Position numbers and translations under genes: made by a program. Below are positions 8,575 to 16,823 of a stretch of DNA of 23,282 bases, in pieces. Below the pieces are notes generated by a model. That model was not told the DNA's origin. It made no database searches and worked only from the letters and a program-made list of their open reading frames with translations. Every line of letters begins with the position of its first letter. The first letter of the stretch is position 1. Source of the stretch: Bacteroidales bacterium (GTDB lineage: Bacteria > Bacteroidota > Bacteroidia > Bacteroidales > UBA3663); NCBI GenBank assembly GCA_016293065.1, contig JAEDEY010000026.1, positions 1 to 23,282 on the forward strand, given 5' to 3'.

Positions 8575-8597
8575 TACTTAAATCAAACGACACCTAC

Positions 8598-11135
8598 ATG
8601 AATTGGCGCATCTTCGTTTCGACCTTTCTGGGCATCATGCTCTCGGCTAATGTGCTTCGTGCTGCCGACTCCTTTATCTCCTTCACGACGACACTCAATC
8701 GTTCTGTATGTCTCTCGCCTTCTGCCGACACCATTGTCTGTGATCCATCCGACTGGGAGGGCGTGAAGATGGCTGTGGCAAATCTGCGCAACGACTTCAA
8801 AGCAGTCACGGGCAGCAGTAATGCCCCAATCGTTGTTGCAACCGTAGGCAAAAGTGCCATTGCCAAACGATACTCCAACGAGAGCAAACAGCTCAAAGGC
8901 AAATGGGAGCAGTATCTAATCTTCGTTGACAACGGCAAGCTGGTGATTCTCGGGTCGGACAAACGAGGCACGATTTATGGAATATACGAGCTGAGCCGCC
9001 AGATTGGTGTCTCGCCTTGGTATTGGTGGGCAGATATTCCGATTGCACACCACGACTCCATATTTGCCGAAAACGGTGTCTTTACAGATGGCGAGCCGAA
9101 GGTGAAATACCGAGGTATCTTCATTAACGACGAAAATCCATGCCTGCAGGGATGGGCTCGAAAGAAGTTCGGTGGCATGAACTCTCAGATGTATTCGCAT
9201 GTCTATGAACTCTTGCTCCGCATGAAAGCCAATCTGCTTTGGCCTGGAATGTGGGGCACGTTCAAGGAATACCGACCTTTGGAATCAATCTTATACAATG
9301 AAAACGGCGAATATGAGGGTAACTGCTTCAACTGGGATGACCCTAATAACCCTCGTCTCGCCGATGCTATGGGTGTCGTAATTGGTACTTCGCATCACGA
9401 GCCGATGCAACGCTCTCAGCAGGAATGGGTGCGCACAAAGCAGAACTATGGCAATGGCGAGTGGAACTATATGACCAACGAAGAAGGATTGAAGCAGTTC
9501 TTCCGCGAAGGCATAGAGAATACCAAGCTCTACGAAAGCATGATCACGATGGGTCTGCGTGGAGAAGAAGACCGTCCTATGGCAGATGCTGGCGGTCGGG
9601 AAGCCAATATGCGACTATTGAAAAAAATCGTAAGCGACCAGCGTCAAATCATTGAGCAAGTGACAAAGAAACCTGCAAGCAAAACGCCTCAAGTATGGAC
9701 TCTTTATAGCGAGATGCTCGACTATTATGAAGAGGGATTACAAGTACCCGAAGATGTAACCATTATGCTCTGTGACGACAACTGGGGTGATGTGCGCAAG
9801 ATTCCGACTCCTGAAACCCGCAATCGCAAAGGAGGATTCGGCATGTATTATCATTTCGGCTACTATGGTGCGCCACGAGCAATGAAATGGCTACAGCAGA
9901 TGCAGATTCAGCACATCTGGCAACAGATGAATCTCGCTTATCAAGGTGGAATCGACCGTATATGGATAACTAATGTAGGAGACATCAAGCCTGCAGAGTT
10001 TGTGACACAGTTCTTTATGGACATGGCATGGAATCCCGACCGCTTCAATGCCAGCAATCTTATGGATTATTCCGAAAGTTTCTGCCGATGGTTTGCTGGC
10101 GACAATGCCAAAGAAGCCGCACATATTCTCAGTGCCTACAACAAATATGCAGCAAGGGTGACTGCAGAGATGCTTGACCAAAATACCTACAGTCTTGAAC
10201 GAGGTGAATGGACAATGGTAAGGAACGAATTTCTTGCACTTGAAGCAGAAGCTCTCCGACTGAAGGAAAAGATTGGTGAAGGTAGTCAGGCTTCATACAA
10301 CCAAATCATTCTTTATCCAGTCCAAGCTTTGGCCAATCTTCATGATATGTACTATTCCGTGGCAAAGAATCACTATCTTTACAGCATCGGAGACATTGAA
10401 GCCAACAGATGGGCAGACCACGCAGAAGATTGCTTCAAACGAGACTCACTCCTCACTTATCACTACAACAAGGTAATGTCGGGTGGCAAATGGGACAACA
10501 TCATGACCGAGGTGCACATTGGCTACAACACATGGCATGCACCACAATTCAACATGATGCCCGAGGTGAAAAGACTCGACGAGGTAATGCGAAAGACCGA
10601 TGGTTTTGTCTATAAAGCCGATCGAGGCAGAGTTGTGATGGATGCGAGTCATTACTTCAGGGCAGAAACCGATGAAGGTATGAGCTGGACAGTCATTCCC
10701 GACCTCGGACGCACCGCTTCAGCTTTGGCTCTCATGCCATCGAACGTCATTCCTCAAAAAGCATCATTGACCTACAGAATGCAAATGACAGAGTGTCCAG
10801 ACAGCCTTAACATACACCTTGTATTCTCGACAGTCATGCCATTCGTTCCTGGTGGGCACAATGTTTCTGTTGCATTCGAAGGATGCAAAGGCATGACTAT
10901 CAATCTTAACAAGGATATGAACTGGGCACATTGCTATGACCTGATGTATCCTGCAGGGGCAGCCCGCGTCATTGAAAAGGATGCCCGTCTGTCATGCAAA
11001 CAAGTCGCAAAGAACATGTTGCAGCTAAATATCAGCACCAACAGCCCTGGCATAGTGCTTCAGCGCATCATTGTAGATACGAATGAGTACAAAGCATCAT
11101 TCCTCAATGAAGATACGTCAATAATTTGTAAATAA
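8598..11135 (+). CDS. GH115 family alpha-glucuronidase, secreted
   Basis: Recognised as GH115 from the family-typical stretches GKLVILGSDKRGTIYGIYEL, GVSPWYWWADIP, KYRGIFINDENPCLQGW, LLLRMKANLLWPGMW, GVVIGTSHHEPMQRSQQEW and MITMGLRGEEDRPM. Members remove alpha-1,2-linked glucuronic acid or 4-O-methyl-glucuronic acid from polymeric glucuronoxylan, and some act on arabinogalactan. I place the start at the ATG at 8598, giving 845 residues with a signal peptide MNWRIFVSTFLGIMLSANVLRA. A longer reading from a GTG at 8535 would run through the hairpin at 8545-8574 and put 21 extra residues before the signal peptide. No lipobox is seen, so a periplasmic enzyme is likely. The C-terminal beta-rich part of the family is present, with no truncation. 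Substrate polymer is uncertain. Confidence 0.93.
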   Translation: MNWRIFVSTFLGIMLSANVLRAADSFISFTTTLNRSVCLSPSADTIVCDPSDWEGVKMAVANLRNDFKAVTGSSNAPIVVATVGKSAIAKRYSNESKQLKGKWEQYLIFVDNGKLVILGSDKRGTIYGIYELSRQIGVSPWYWWADIPIAHHDSIFAENGVFTDGEPKVKYRGIFINDENPCLQGWARKKFGGMNSQMYSHVYELLLRMKANLLWPGMWGTFKEYRPLESILYNENGEYEGNCFNWDDPNNPRLADAMGVVIGTSHHEPMQRSQQEWVRTKQNYGNGEWNYMTNEEGLKQFFREGIENTKLYESMITMGLRGEEDRPMADAGGREANMRLLKKIVSDQRQIIEQVTKKPASKTPQVWTLYSEMLDYYEEGLQVPEDVTIMLCDDNWGDVRKIPTPETRNRKGGFGMYYHFGYYGAPRAMKWLQQMQIQHIWQQMNLAYQGGIDRIWITNVGDIKPAEFVTQFFMDMAWNPDRFNASNLMDYSESFCRWFAGDNAKEAAHILSAYNKYAARVTAEMLDQNTYSLERGEWTMVRNEFLALEAEALRLKEKIGEGSQASYNQIILYPVQALANLHDMYYSVAKNHYLYSIGDIEANRWADHAEDCFKRDSLLTYHYNKVMSGGKWDNIMTEVHIGYNTWHAPQFNMMPEVKRLDEVMRKTDGFVYKADRGRVVMDASHYFRAETDEGMSWTVIPDLGRTASALALMPSNVIPQKASLTYRMQMTECPDSLNIHLVFSTVMPFVPGGHNVSVAFEGCKGMTINLNKDMNWAHCYDLMYPAGAARVIEKDARLSCKQVAKNMLQLNISTNSPGIVLQRIIVDTNEYKASFLNEDTSIICK

Positions 11136-11442
11136 CCTAAATTAATGACATGGTTATGGAGAAGAATCTATCAGGATGTTTCTCTTTATTTTGTGATGCA
11201 TCATGCTTTATGACAACACTCAGATTTTTGAAATGCAAAAAAGATATTGACATGTCTGTAGTACCCTGAATCTGCAATACTTCCACTATTTCATCATGAA
11301 CTTTGTTAAAAAAATACGATCGCAACAGACAAATTGCCCAGAGACACGTTTTTTTATGGCAAAATTCACATTATCTGTTCGCAGTTTTGGATTATTTCCT
11401 ATATTTGCAGGAGTTTTTTTGACAAAAGTAAAATCCAAACCT
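11136..11442. other. Intergenic stretch between GH115 and the dipeptidase gene
   Basis: I see no convincing gene in these 307 bases. The only clear signal is a -7 type box at 11400-11407 for the next gene. A weak 6-bp inverted repeat just after the GH115 stop (11132-11137 with 11152-11157) has a long loop and no T tract, so I do not call it a terminator. Confidence 0.5.
11400..11407 (+). promoter_or_regulatory. Candidate -7 element for the dipeptidase gene
   Basis: TATATTTG followed by CAG matches the Bacteroidetes -7 consensus and the box upstream of the FimB-like gene. The -33 element is poor: a TTTG at 11386-11389 is too close (10 nt). A start near 11414 supports the ATG at 11443 over the upstream in-frame ATG at 11296. 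Confidence 0.5.
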
Positions 11443-12198
11443 ATGAAGATTCAATTTTTTGCAGGAGCATTGCTCTGCTGTATTTTCGCTTCTTGCATTG
11501 TGGGATGCTCCAGCAATGACGATTCGATAGTCATTGCTCCTGAAGCTGACGCCTCACAGTTTGTCGTCCTTACGGATGTCGTACCTGATGTGATTCTCGA
11601 GATCCGCTACTACAGCACCTATAACTTCATCGGCCGTCGCATCCCCGGATATGATGAGCCAATAGCCATGCTCACCCGACAGGCAGCTGATTCGCTCAAG
11701 AAGGTGAGCGACGACCTCATCAAGCAGGGCTACCGTCTGAAAATCTTCGACGGCTATCGTCCGCAGAAAGCTGTTGACTACTTCATGCAATGGGCAGTGG
11801 ATGCCAATGACACGCTCATGAAGCAGTATTTCTATCCCGAACTCAACAAGGCTGTGCTCGTCCCACAGGAATATATTGCCGAAAAGTCAGGTCACACTCG
11901 TGGCAGCACCATCGACCTAACGCTCTTCGACATGGCAACAGAGAAAGAGGTGGATATGGGTTGCACCTACGACTACTTCGGCGTTGCCTCACATCCTGAC
12001 GTGCAGCCAGGACAGACCATAGGAGCTTACAAGCCTATCTCGCAGGAACATTATGACAATCGCATGATACTCCAGAAGGCGATGATGGATCACGGATTCA
12101 AGCCATACGACTGCGAATGGTGGCACTTCACTCTCGACAACGAGCCTTTCCCCAACACCTACTTCACCTTCCCGCTATCTCGCAAATCGCTGGAATAG
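11443..12198 (+). CDS. ddpX: VanX-type D-alanyl-D-alanine dipeptidase (peptidase M15D), lipoprotein
   Basis: From the ATG at 11443 the protein has 251 residues and a lipoprotein signal ending ASCIVGC (Cys22; Cys18 is an alternative). The M15D zinc site is complete: SGHTRGSTIDL gives His151 and Asp158, and CEWWHF gives the catalytic Glu225 and zinc ligand His228. FDGYRP around 102-107 carries the conserved substrate-binding Arg. The family hydrolyses free D-Ala-D-Ala. Here the enzyme would be membrane-anchored in the periplasm, suggesting recycling of wall dipeptide rather than glycopeptide resistance, since no other van gene is present. An in-frame ATG at 11296 would place 49 residues before the lipoprotein signal and lies upstream of the likely promoter, so I reject it. 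It seems unrelated to the flanking polysaccharide genes. Confidence 0.9.
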   Translation: MKIQFFAGALLCCIFASCIVGCSSNDDSIVIAPEADASQFVVLTDVVPDVILEIRYYSTYNFIGRRIPGYDEPIAMLTRQAADSLKKVSDDLIKQGYRLKIFDGYRPQKAVDYFMQWAVDANDTLMKQYFYPELNKAVLVPQEYIAEKSGHTRGSTIDLTLFDMATEKEVDMGCTYDYFGVASHPDVQPGQTIGAYKPISQEHYDNRMILQKAMMDHGFKPYDCEWWHFTLDNEPFPNTYFTFPLSRKSLE

Positions 12199-12230
12199 AA
12201 AATAATGAATATCCAAGCCCTAGAAAAAAA

Positions 12231-12271
12231 TATGGTTCAAGCAATTGGTAGAGAAGATTGCTTGAACCATA
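12231..12271 (-). terminator. Rho-independent terminator of the mannan operon
   Basis: TATGGTTCAAGCAAT (12231-12245) and ATTGCTTGAACCATA (12257-12271) form a perfect 15-bp stem with an 11-nt loop. On the minus strand the stem is followed at once by seven Ts (12230-12224), a classical terminator placed 4 nt after the GH36 stop. Read on the plus strand it has no good T tract, so it may stop the dipeptidase transcript only weakly. Confidence 0.9.
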
Positions 12272-12275
12272 AATA

Positions 12276-14501
12276 TTATTCAGCAGAGAGATACAGGACG
12301 CGAGAGCTCCAATCGTTCTGCTTGTGATATTCGACAATGTGACTCTTCGGAATCTCGAGTCCGACGTTCATGAGATAGGCACCGCTGAAGCTCTTGCCCT
12401 CGAAGTCGAGAGGACGGGTGTCAATGCGATTGAGCTCATGGATGGTGTATGTCTTGTTAGGGTCAAGTCCTGCCATCTTCACGCGAGGGAAGTGCTGGTT
12501 CATGAAAGTCTCGAGCTTCCACCAGTAGAACACCGCCTGCTTCTTGTCTTCACCCACATACATCACCGAAGCGAGGTCTTGACCAGCGTAAGGCGAGAGG
12601 AGACGATAGAGGTCGCCAAACTGCACGATAGGACGAATCTTCTTGTAGTCGGCAATAGCCTTGCGGCAGAGATCCTTCTCTTCGTCGGTCATGTTCTTTG
12701 GCTGGATCTCCATTCCGAGACGTCCGCTCATGGCAACATCGATGCGGAACTTGAGCGGTATGGTGCGGAACGTCTGGTGGTTAGGAGCTGCCGAGATGTG
12801 GCTTGCCATGGCGATGGCAGGGTAGAAATAAGACGTTCCCCACTGCATACGCACACGCTGCAGAGCATCGGTATTGTCGCTCACCCAGAACTCGTCGAAA
12901 TAAGGGAGCAAGCCGTAGTTGACACGTCCGCCACCCGAAGCACAATCCTGAATGACAACATCAGGATACTTCTCGCGGATTCGCTGGCAAGTCTTGATCA
13001 GACCCTCGTGATATTTGATATAGAGGTGAGACTGGTCTTGCATTGGCAGATACTGTGAGCCGTGGTTCATCACAGGAGCATTGGCATCCCACTTGATATA
13101 GGCAATCTCAGGGTAGTTGGTGAGGAGGGTATCGACAAGGTTGAACACAAAGTCCTGAACCTTTGGGTTGGCCATATCGAGCACCACCTGTGTGCCGCCA
13201 CGACCCAAGACAGGCTCACGGCCTGGAGCCTTGATGATCCAATCGGGATGAGCCTCGTAGAGTTCAGAGACTGTGTTTGACATCTCAGGCTCGATCCAGA
13301 TGCCGAACTTCACGCCGTTCTTCTTGGCATCGCGCAACAGACCATTGATGCCATCAGGGAGCTTGCGGGTATCGACAGCCCAGTCACCAAGCGAAGAGTT
13401 ATCGACATTGCGGGGATACTTGTCGCCAAACCAACCATCGTCCATCACGAAGAGTTCGCCACCCATCGATGCAATATCCTTCATCATCTGGTCCATTCCT
13501 GGAGCATTGATGTCGAAATAAACGCCTTCCCAAGAGTTGAGCAGGATCATGCGCTCCTGGTTGCCATGGCGAAGCTGATAGCGACGAGCCCAGCGGTGGA
13601 AAGCCTGGCTCACGCCGTTGGTACCCTTGGTGGAATAGGTGATAGCAGAGTGAGGAGTGGTGAAAGTCTCGCCCTTCTTGAGGTGATATTCAGAGTTGTC
13701 GGGATTGATGCCAGCGAAATAATAGTGATAGTCAGTATCGTCGGTGTCGATGGTGACGCGATAAGGACCGCTATAGAGCAACGAAGCACCGATCACTGCA
13801 CCTTCGTTCTCCTGAGCCTTTCCGTCGAGCGAGAGCATGACCTCGTTGCGGCTGATGAAAGCATTGCGGATTCCGTCTTTCTCCTTGAGCACGATGGTTC
13901 CGTTGGTCAAAGGCTCGTCGTAGAGATGTGCCTCAGCAGCCCATGTGCCATGGAAATGAGAGCACCAAACGTTGCCTCGGCGCACAGGCAGGAGTGGGTT
14001 ATAGAACTGCGTGAGTGTGACGGTTTTCTTCTCGCCATTGGTGATGTCGCTCCAGTATTCGATCATATCTACATCATCGTAGCTCTGATAGTAAAGACGC
14101 ACTGTGGTAGGATAGAGAGGGTCGGTGAGAGTGATGGTGAGCAACTCGCCCGAACGCTCAGCGCCATTAGGAGCCTTGTCCTTGACCGACGCAATCTTAT
14201 AGTCGGAGATGAGCAGCTGTGTTGACATATTGCCATCGGCATGACGCATGGCAAGACAGGTCTCGGACGTAGTATGAGTCGCGCCATAGGCAGGATAGAG
14301 CTCGGCACGACCACCAGAGAGCAATGGCAACTGTGCGATGTCCTGAGACTTGAGGGCAGGCCCGTAATAAACAAACTGAGGCTCGGCGCCCTTGTTGAGA
14401 TCGAGTACGAGACTGTTGTTGGGAGTGCGCAATTCAACTTTTTCAGCCATGGCAGTGCTGGCTGATAATAATGTCGAAAGCAATAATATACTCTTCTTCA
14501 T
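12276..14501 (-). CDS. GH36 alpha-galactosidase, secreted
   Basis: A 741-residue protein of usual GH36 length with a cleavable signal peptide (MKKSILLLSTLLSASTAMA), so probably periplasmic. The N-terminal beta-sandwich is followed by the catalytic barrel: LLNSWEGVYFD (about 320-330), FVMDDGWFG (351-359), GIWIEPEMSN (400-409), the nucleophile Asp472 in YIKWDAN, the substrate-binding DCASGGGR (519-526) and the acid/base Asp542 in WVSDNTD. It would strip alpha-1,6-galactose from galactomannan-derived manno-oligosaccharides before they reach the symporter. It is the last gene of the mannan operon, 33 nt after the isomerase gene, and is followed directly by the operon terminator. Raffinose-type sugars are an alternative substrate. 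Confidence 0.95.
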   Translation of the reverse strand: MKKSILLLSTLLSASTAMAEKVELRTPNNSLVLDLNKGAEPQFVYYGPALKSQDIAQLPLLSGGRAELYPAYGATHTTSETCLAMRHADGNMSTQLLISDYKIASVKDKAPNGAERSGELLTITLTDPLYPTTVRLYYQSYDDVDMIEYWSDITNGEKKTVTLTQFYNPLLPVRRGNVWCSHFHGTWAAEAHLYDEPLTNGTIVLKEKDGIRNAFISRNEVMLSLDGKAQENEGAVIGASLLYSGPYRVTIDTDDTDYHYYFAGINPDNSEYHLKKGETFTTPHSAITYSTKGTNGVSQAFHRWARRYQLRHGNQERMILLNSWEGVYFDINAPGMDQMMKDIASMGGELFVMDDGWFGDKYPRNVDNSSLGDWAVDTRKLPDGINGLLRDAKKNGVKFGIWIEPEMSNTVSELYEAHPDWIIKAPGREPVLGRGGTQVVLDMANPKVQDFVFNLVDTLLTNYPEIAYIKWDANAPVMNHGSQYLPMQDQSHLYIKYHEGLIKTCQRIREKYPDVVIQDCASGGGRVNYGLLPYFDEFWVSDNTDALQRVRMQWGTSYFYPAIAMASHISAAPNHQTFRTIPLKFRIDVAMSGRLGMEIQPKNMTDEEKDLCRKAIADYKKIRPIVQFGDLYRLLSPYAGQDLASVMYVGEDKKQAVFYWWKLETFMNQHFPRVKMAGLDPNKTYTIHELNRIDTRPLDFEGKSFSGAYLMNVGLEIPKSHIVEYHKQNDWSSRVLYLSAE

Positions 14502-14534
14502 AAAAGATAGATTTTGTTTGTTAGTATTATTGTG

Positions 14535-15512
14535 TTAGCTTTTGATTGTTGCCGTGAGGAATGTGGCATTGCCGAAGATGTTGAGCACGTTCTCGGAAGC
14601 AGGAACAAGCAGAGTCTCGCCCTGATGCACCTTCACGCCATTGATGTTGGCATTGCCATGCAGACAAACCGCGATGACAAACGAATCGCTGTTGAGATCG
14701 ACCTGCTGAGCATGTTGCACCACAACACGATTGACCGAGAAATAAGGACATTCGACGAGTGGAGCCACAGGCAGAGTGCTGTCGTAAGACGAGCGATACT
14801 CGGGATAGACCTTAAAATCGATGGCATCTTTGGCTAATTCAGTGTGAAGCTCGCGGGTATTGCCATTGGCATCACGGCGGCCGAAGTCATAGACGCGATA
14901 GGTGATGTCGCAGGTCTGCTGTATTTCGGCAAGGAAGTTGCCAGCTCCGATAGCGTGCATTCGTCCGGCAGGGAGGAAGAAGAGGTCGCCCTGGTGTGAC
15001 TCATGAGTGGCAATGATGTCGGCCATAGGGTTGACTCCTTCCACCTCATGCGACAAGAGAGCCTCGTACTCGGCAGGAGTGATGGCCTTCTTCATGCCAG
15101 AATAAATCTTTGCCCCTGAGTCGCTTTTGATGATATACCACATCTCGGTCTTTCCGTTACAGTCGTGGCGTTTCTTGGCAAGATTGTCGTCGGGGTGAAC
15201 CTGAATGCTGAGGTCCTGACGCGAGTCGATGAACTTGACAAGCAGAGGGAAGTTGTTGCCAAAGCGTTCATAGACCTTGTCGCCAACGAGAAGACCCTTG
15301 TACTTGTCGATAAGATCTGGGAGAGTCATGCCGAGGTCGGCATCGTTGACAAGACCACGGTCGGCAGTGATGCTCTCATGACCTTTTACTCCGCTTATTT
15401 CCCACGATTCCCCGATATTGGTATCGTCGGTATGGATGCACTTGAATGGCGCAATCTGATCGCCTCCCCAGATAGTGCTCTTGAGGAAAGGCACAAATTT
15501 GTAAGGTTTCAT
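14535..15512 (-). CDS. manA: Mannose-6-phosphate isomerase, class I (zinc)
   Basis: From the ATG at 15512 the protein has 325 residues, close to the short Firmicutes/Bacteroidetes class I isomerases. It begins MKPYKFVPFLKSTIWGG as usual; an upstream TTG at 15524 would add only four residues. Recognisable are QVHPDD with His106, the zinc ligand Glu123 in KTEMWY, LPAGRMHAIG with His186, and the catalytic Arg206 in DITYRVYDFGRRD. It interconverts mannose-6-phosphate and fructose-6-phosphate in the cytoplasm. In this operon it would take the mannose released as mannose-1-phosphate by the GH130 enzyme, once converted by a phosphomannomutase encoded elsewhere. The epimerase stop lies 22 nt upstream, so the two are co-transcribed. 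Confidence 0.94.
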   Translation of the reverse strand: MKPYKFVPFLKSTIWGGDQIAPFKCIHTDDTNIGESWEISGVKGHESITADRGLVNDADLGMTLPDLIDKYKGLLVGDKVYERFGNNFPLLVKFIDSRQDLSIQVHPDDNLAKKRHDCNGKTEMWYIIKSDSGAKIYSGMKKAITPAEYEALLSHEVEGVNPMADIIATHESHQGDLFFLPAGRMHAIGAGNFLAEIQQTCDITYRVYDFGRRDANGNTRELHTELAKDAIDFKVYPEYRSSYDSTLPVAPLVECPYFSVNRVVVQHAQQVDLNSDSFVIAVCLHGNANINGVKVHQGETLLVPASENVLNIFGNATFLTATIKS

Positions 15513-15534
15513 GATTACTGACAATTAAGAAAGA

Positions 15535-16779
15535 TTAGAATTCTCGTTCGATAATCTCGAGGCACATACGGCTGTTATGGTATGGACACTTCCAGAATCC
15601 TGCCTTATCGTCCTTGCGGTTGATGTTGCGCTTACTGTCGCGACTCCAGAACCACTCGCCGCCTTCATTGTCGATGAGGTTGTCCTTGATATACTGCCAG
15701 CATTTTACACCCTTGTCGAGTGCGTCGGTGTCGCCGAAATACTGGTAGATGTTGAGGAATCCGACCACAGCCTCGGCCTGGACCCACCAGTGGCGGTCGT
15801 CGTCGATGTGGCCTGTGTCGAGATTTGCCTCGTGAGTCATAGAGCCATCGGCATTCAGACCCTTCTCACTTGCCTTGGCAACCAGTTTGACAATAGGCTC
15901 GACCTTTGCCAACACCTCCTTGTCGCCCAAGACCAAAGCAGCCTCGTGCATCAGCCAAGAGCACTCGATGTCGTGACCATAGCTTTCCAGCCAGCCGGCA
16001 CCGCGCTTCCAGTCCATGTCGAAGAAGAGGTCGAGATGATGTGTTTCGGGATTGAGAATCTTGTCGGTGAAGATGTCGATGAGGTTGCGCAAAGCCTTTT
16101 CGACTTCTATGGTCACTTCCTTGTATTCATCCCTGCACTTGTCGCAAGTAGCGGCACTCTGCAACACGCGATAGAGATTGGTATAAGGTTCGATTATGTG
16201 AAGATGTGTGTTCTGTGACTTAGGATAGTTGGCGTCTAAGTCGGAAAGACGCATATCTGAGATCTCGCCCCATTCGCGTGTGCAAGCCTCGATATAGCCA
16301 TTATTGACATGGTCGAACGAATGTTGCTGGATGCAGTGGAAGAGCTCGATCGACTTGTCGAGAGCCTCCTTGTCGTGGGTGGCACGCGCATATTCCGACA
16401 ATCCATAGATGGCAAAGCCAATAGCATAGAACTGCTTCTTGGTGTCGAGAGGATTGCCCTCGGCATCCAGTTCCCAGTAGATTCCGCCATACTCCTTGTC
16501 GATGAAGTGAGCGAGCATATAGTCTTTGGCGCGAGTCGCAGCCTCAAGATATTCAGGACGACGCAGGACACGGTAGGCGGCCGAGAATGCCCATAGGATA
16601 CGTGCATTGAGGATTCCGCCCTTGCTGGCATCTTTCACGAGTGTGCCGTCGCCTCGCATCTGGCCGTAGAAGCCGCCGCGCTCGGCATCCTGCATGTTGT
16701 TTAGCCAAAATGATAGGATGTTGTTCTCGACAACATCCTTCATTTCGTTTTTAATAATATTGATAGGTGTATTAGTCAT
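15535..16779 (-). CDS. Cellobiose/mannobiose 2-epimerase (AGE superfamily)
   Basis: A 414-residue cytoplasmic alpha/alpha-barrel protein of the N-acylglucosamine/cellobiose 2-epimerase family. The active-site set is visible: Arg60 in ILNARILW, His192/His194 in THLHIIEPYTNLYR, His269 in SYGHDIECSWL, RHWWVQAEAVVGFLN (329-343) and His401 in KCPYHNSRM. The family converts the reducing-end glucose of beta-1,4 disaccharides to mannose and back. Beside a GH130 phosphorylase, a GPH symporter and a GH26 mannanase its role is to turn mannobiose into mannosyl-glucose, as shown for the equivalent Bacteroides fragilis operon. An internal ATG (Met13) is a possible alternative start. Confidence 0.93.
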   Translation of the reverse strand: MTNTPINIIKNEMKDVVENNILSFWLNNMQDAERGGFYGQMRGDGTLVKDASKGGILNARILWAFSAAYRVLRRPEYLEAATRAKDYMLAHFIDKEYGGIYWELDAEGNPLDTKKQFYAIGFAIYGLSEYARATHDKEALDKSIELFHCIQQHSFDHVNNGYIEACTREWGEISDMRLSDLDANYPKSQNTHLHIIEPYTNLYRVLQSAATCDKCRDEYKEVTIEVEKALRNLIDIFTDKILNPETHHLDLFFDMDWKRGAGWLESYGHDIECSWLMHEAALVLGDKEVLAKVEPIVKLVAKASEKGLNADGSMTHEANLDTGHIDDDRHWWVQAEAVVGFLNIYQYFGDTDALDKGVKCWQYIKDNLIDNEGGEWFWSRDSKRNINRKDDKAGFWKCPYHNSRMCLEIIEREF

Positions 16780-16823
16780 TACCTTAAATTACTTAATTGG
16801 GGAAAAGAAGATGGATGAAAGCG

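Noticed and set aside
8535..8597. N-terminal extension of the GH115 protein from a GTG start
   Set aside because: It spans the hairpin at 8545-8574 and would place residues before a clean signal peptide starting at 8598.
11137..11325. 62-codon minus-strand open frame after the GH115 gene
   Set aside because: No recognisable sequence, no promoter or start context, and it lies in low-complexity A/T-rich spacer; chance occurrence is likely.
11296..11442. 49-residue N-terminal extension of the dipeptidase
   Set aside because: The lipoprotein signal starts at 11443 and the likely -7 box at 11400-11407 lies inside the extension.
11443..12198. Glycopeptide (vancomycin) resistance gene
   Set aside because: VanX-like enzymes occur widely without resistance; no VanA/VanH or VanS/VanR partners are present and the protein is secreted.
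12324..13058. Long plus-strand open frame antisense to the GH36 gene; similar ones at 13566-14225, 15577-16218, 18628-19524 and 19572-20321
   Set aside because: All are mirror frames of well-recognised enzymes with catalytic motifs on the minus strand; none resembles a protein family.
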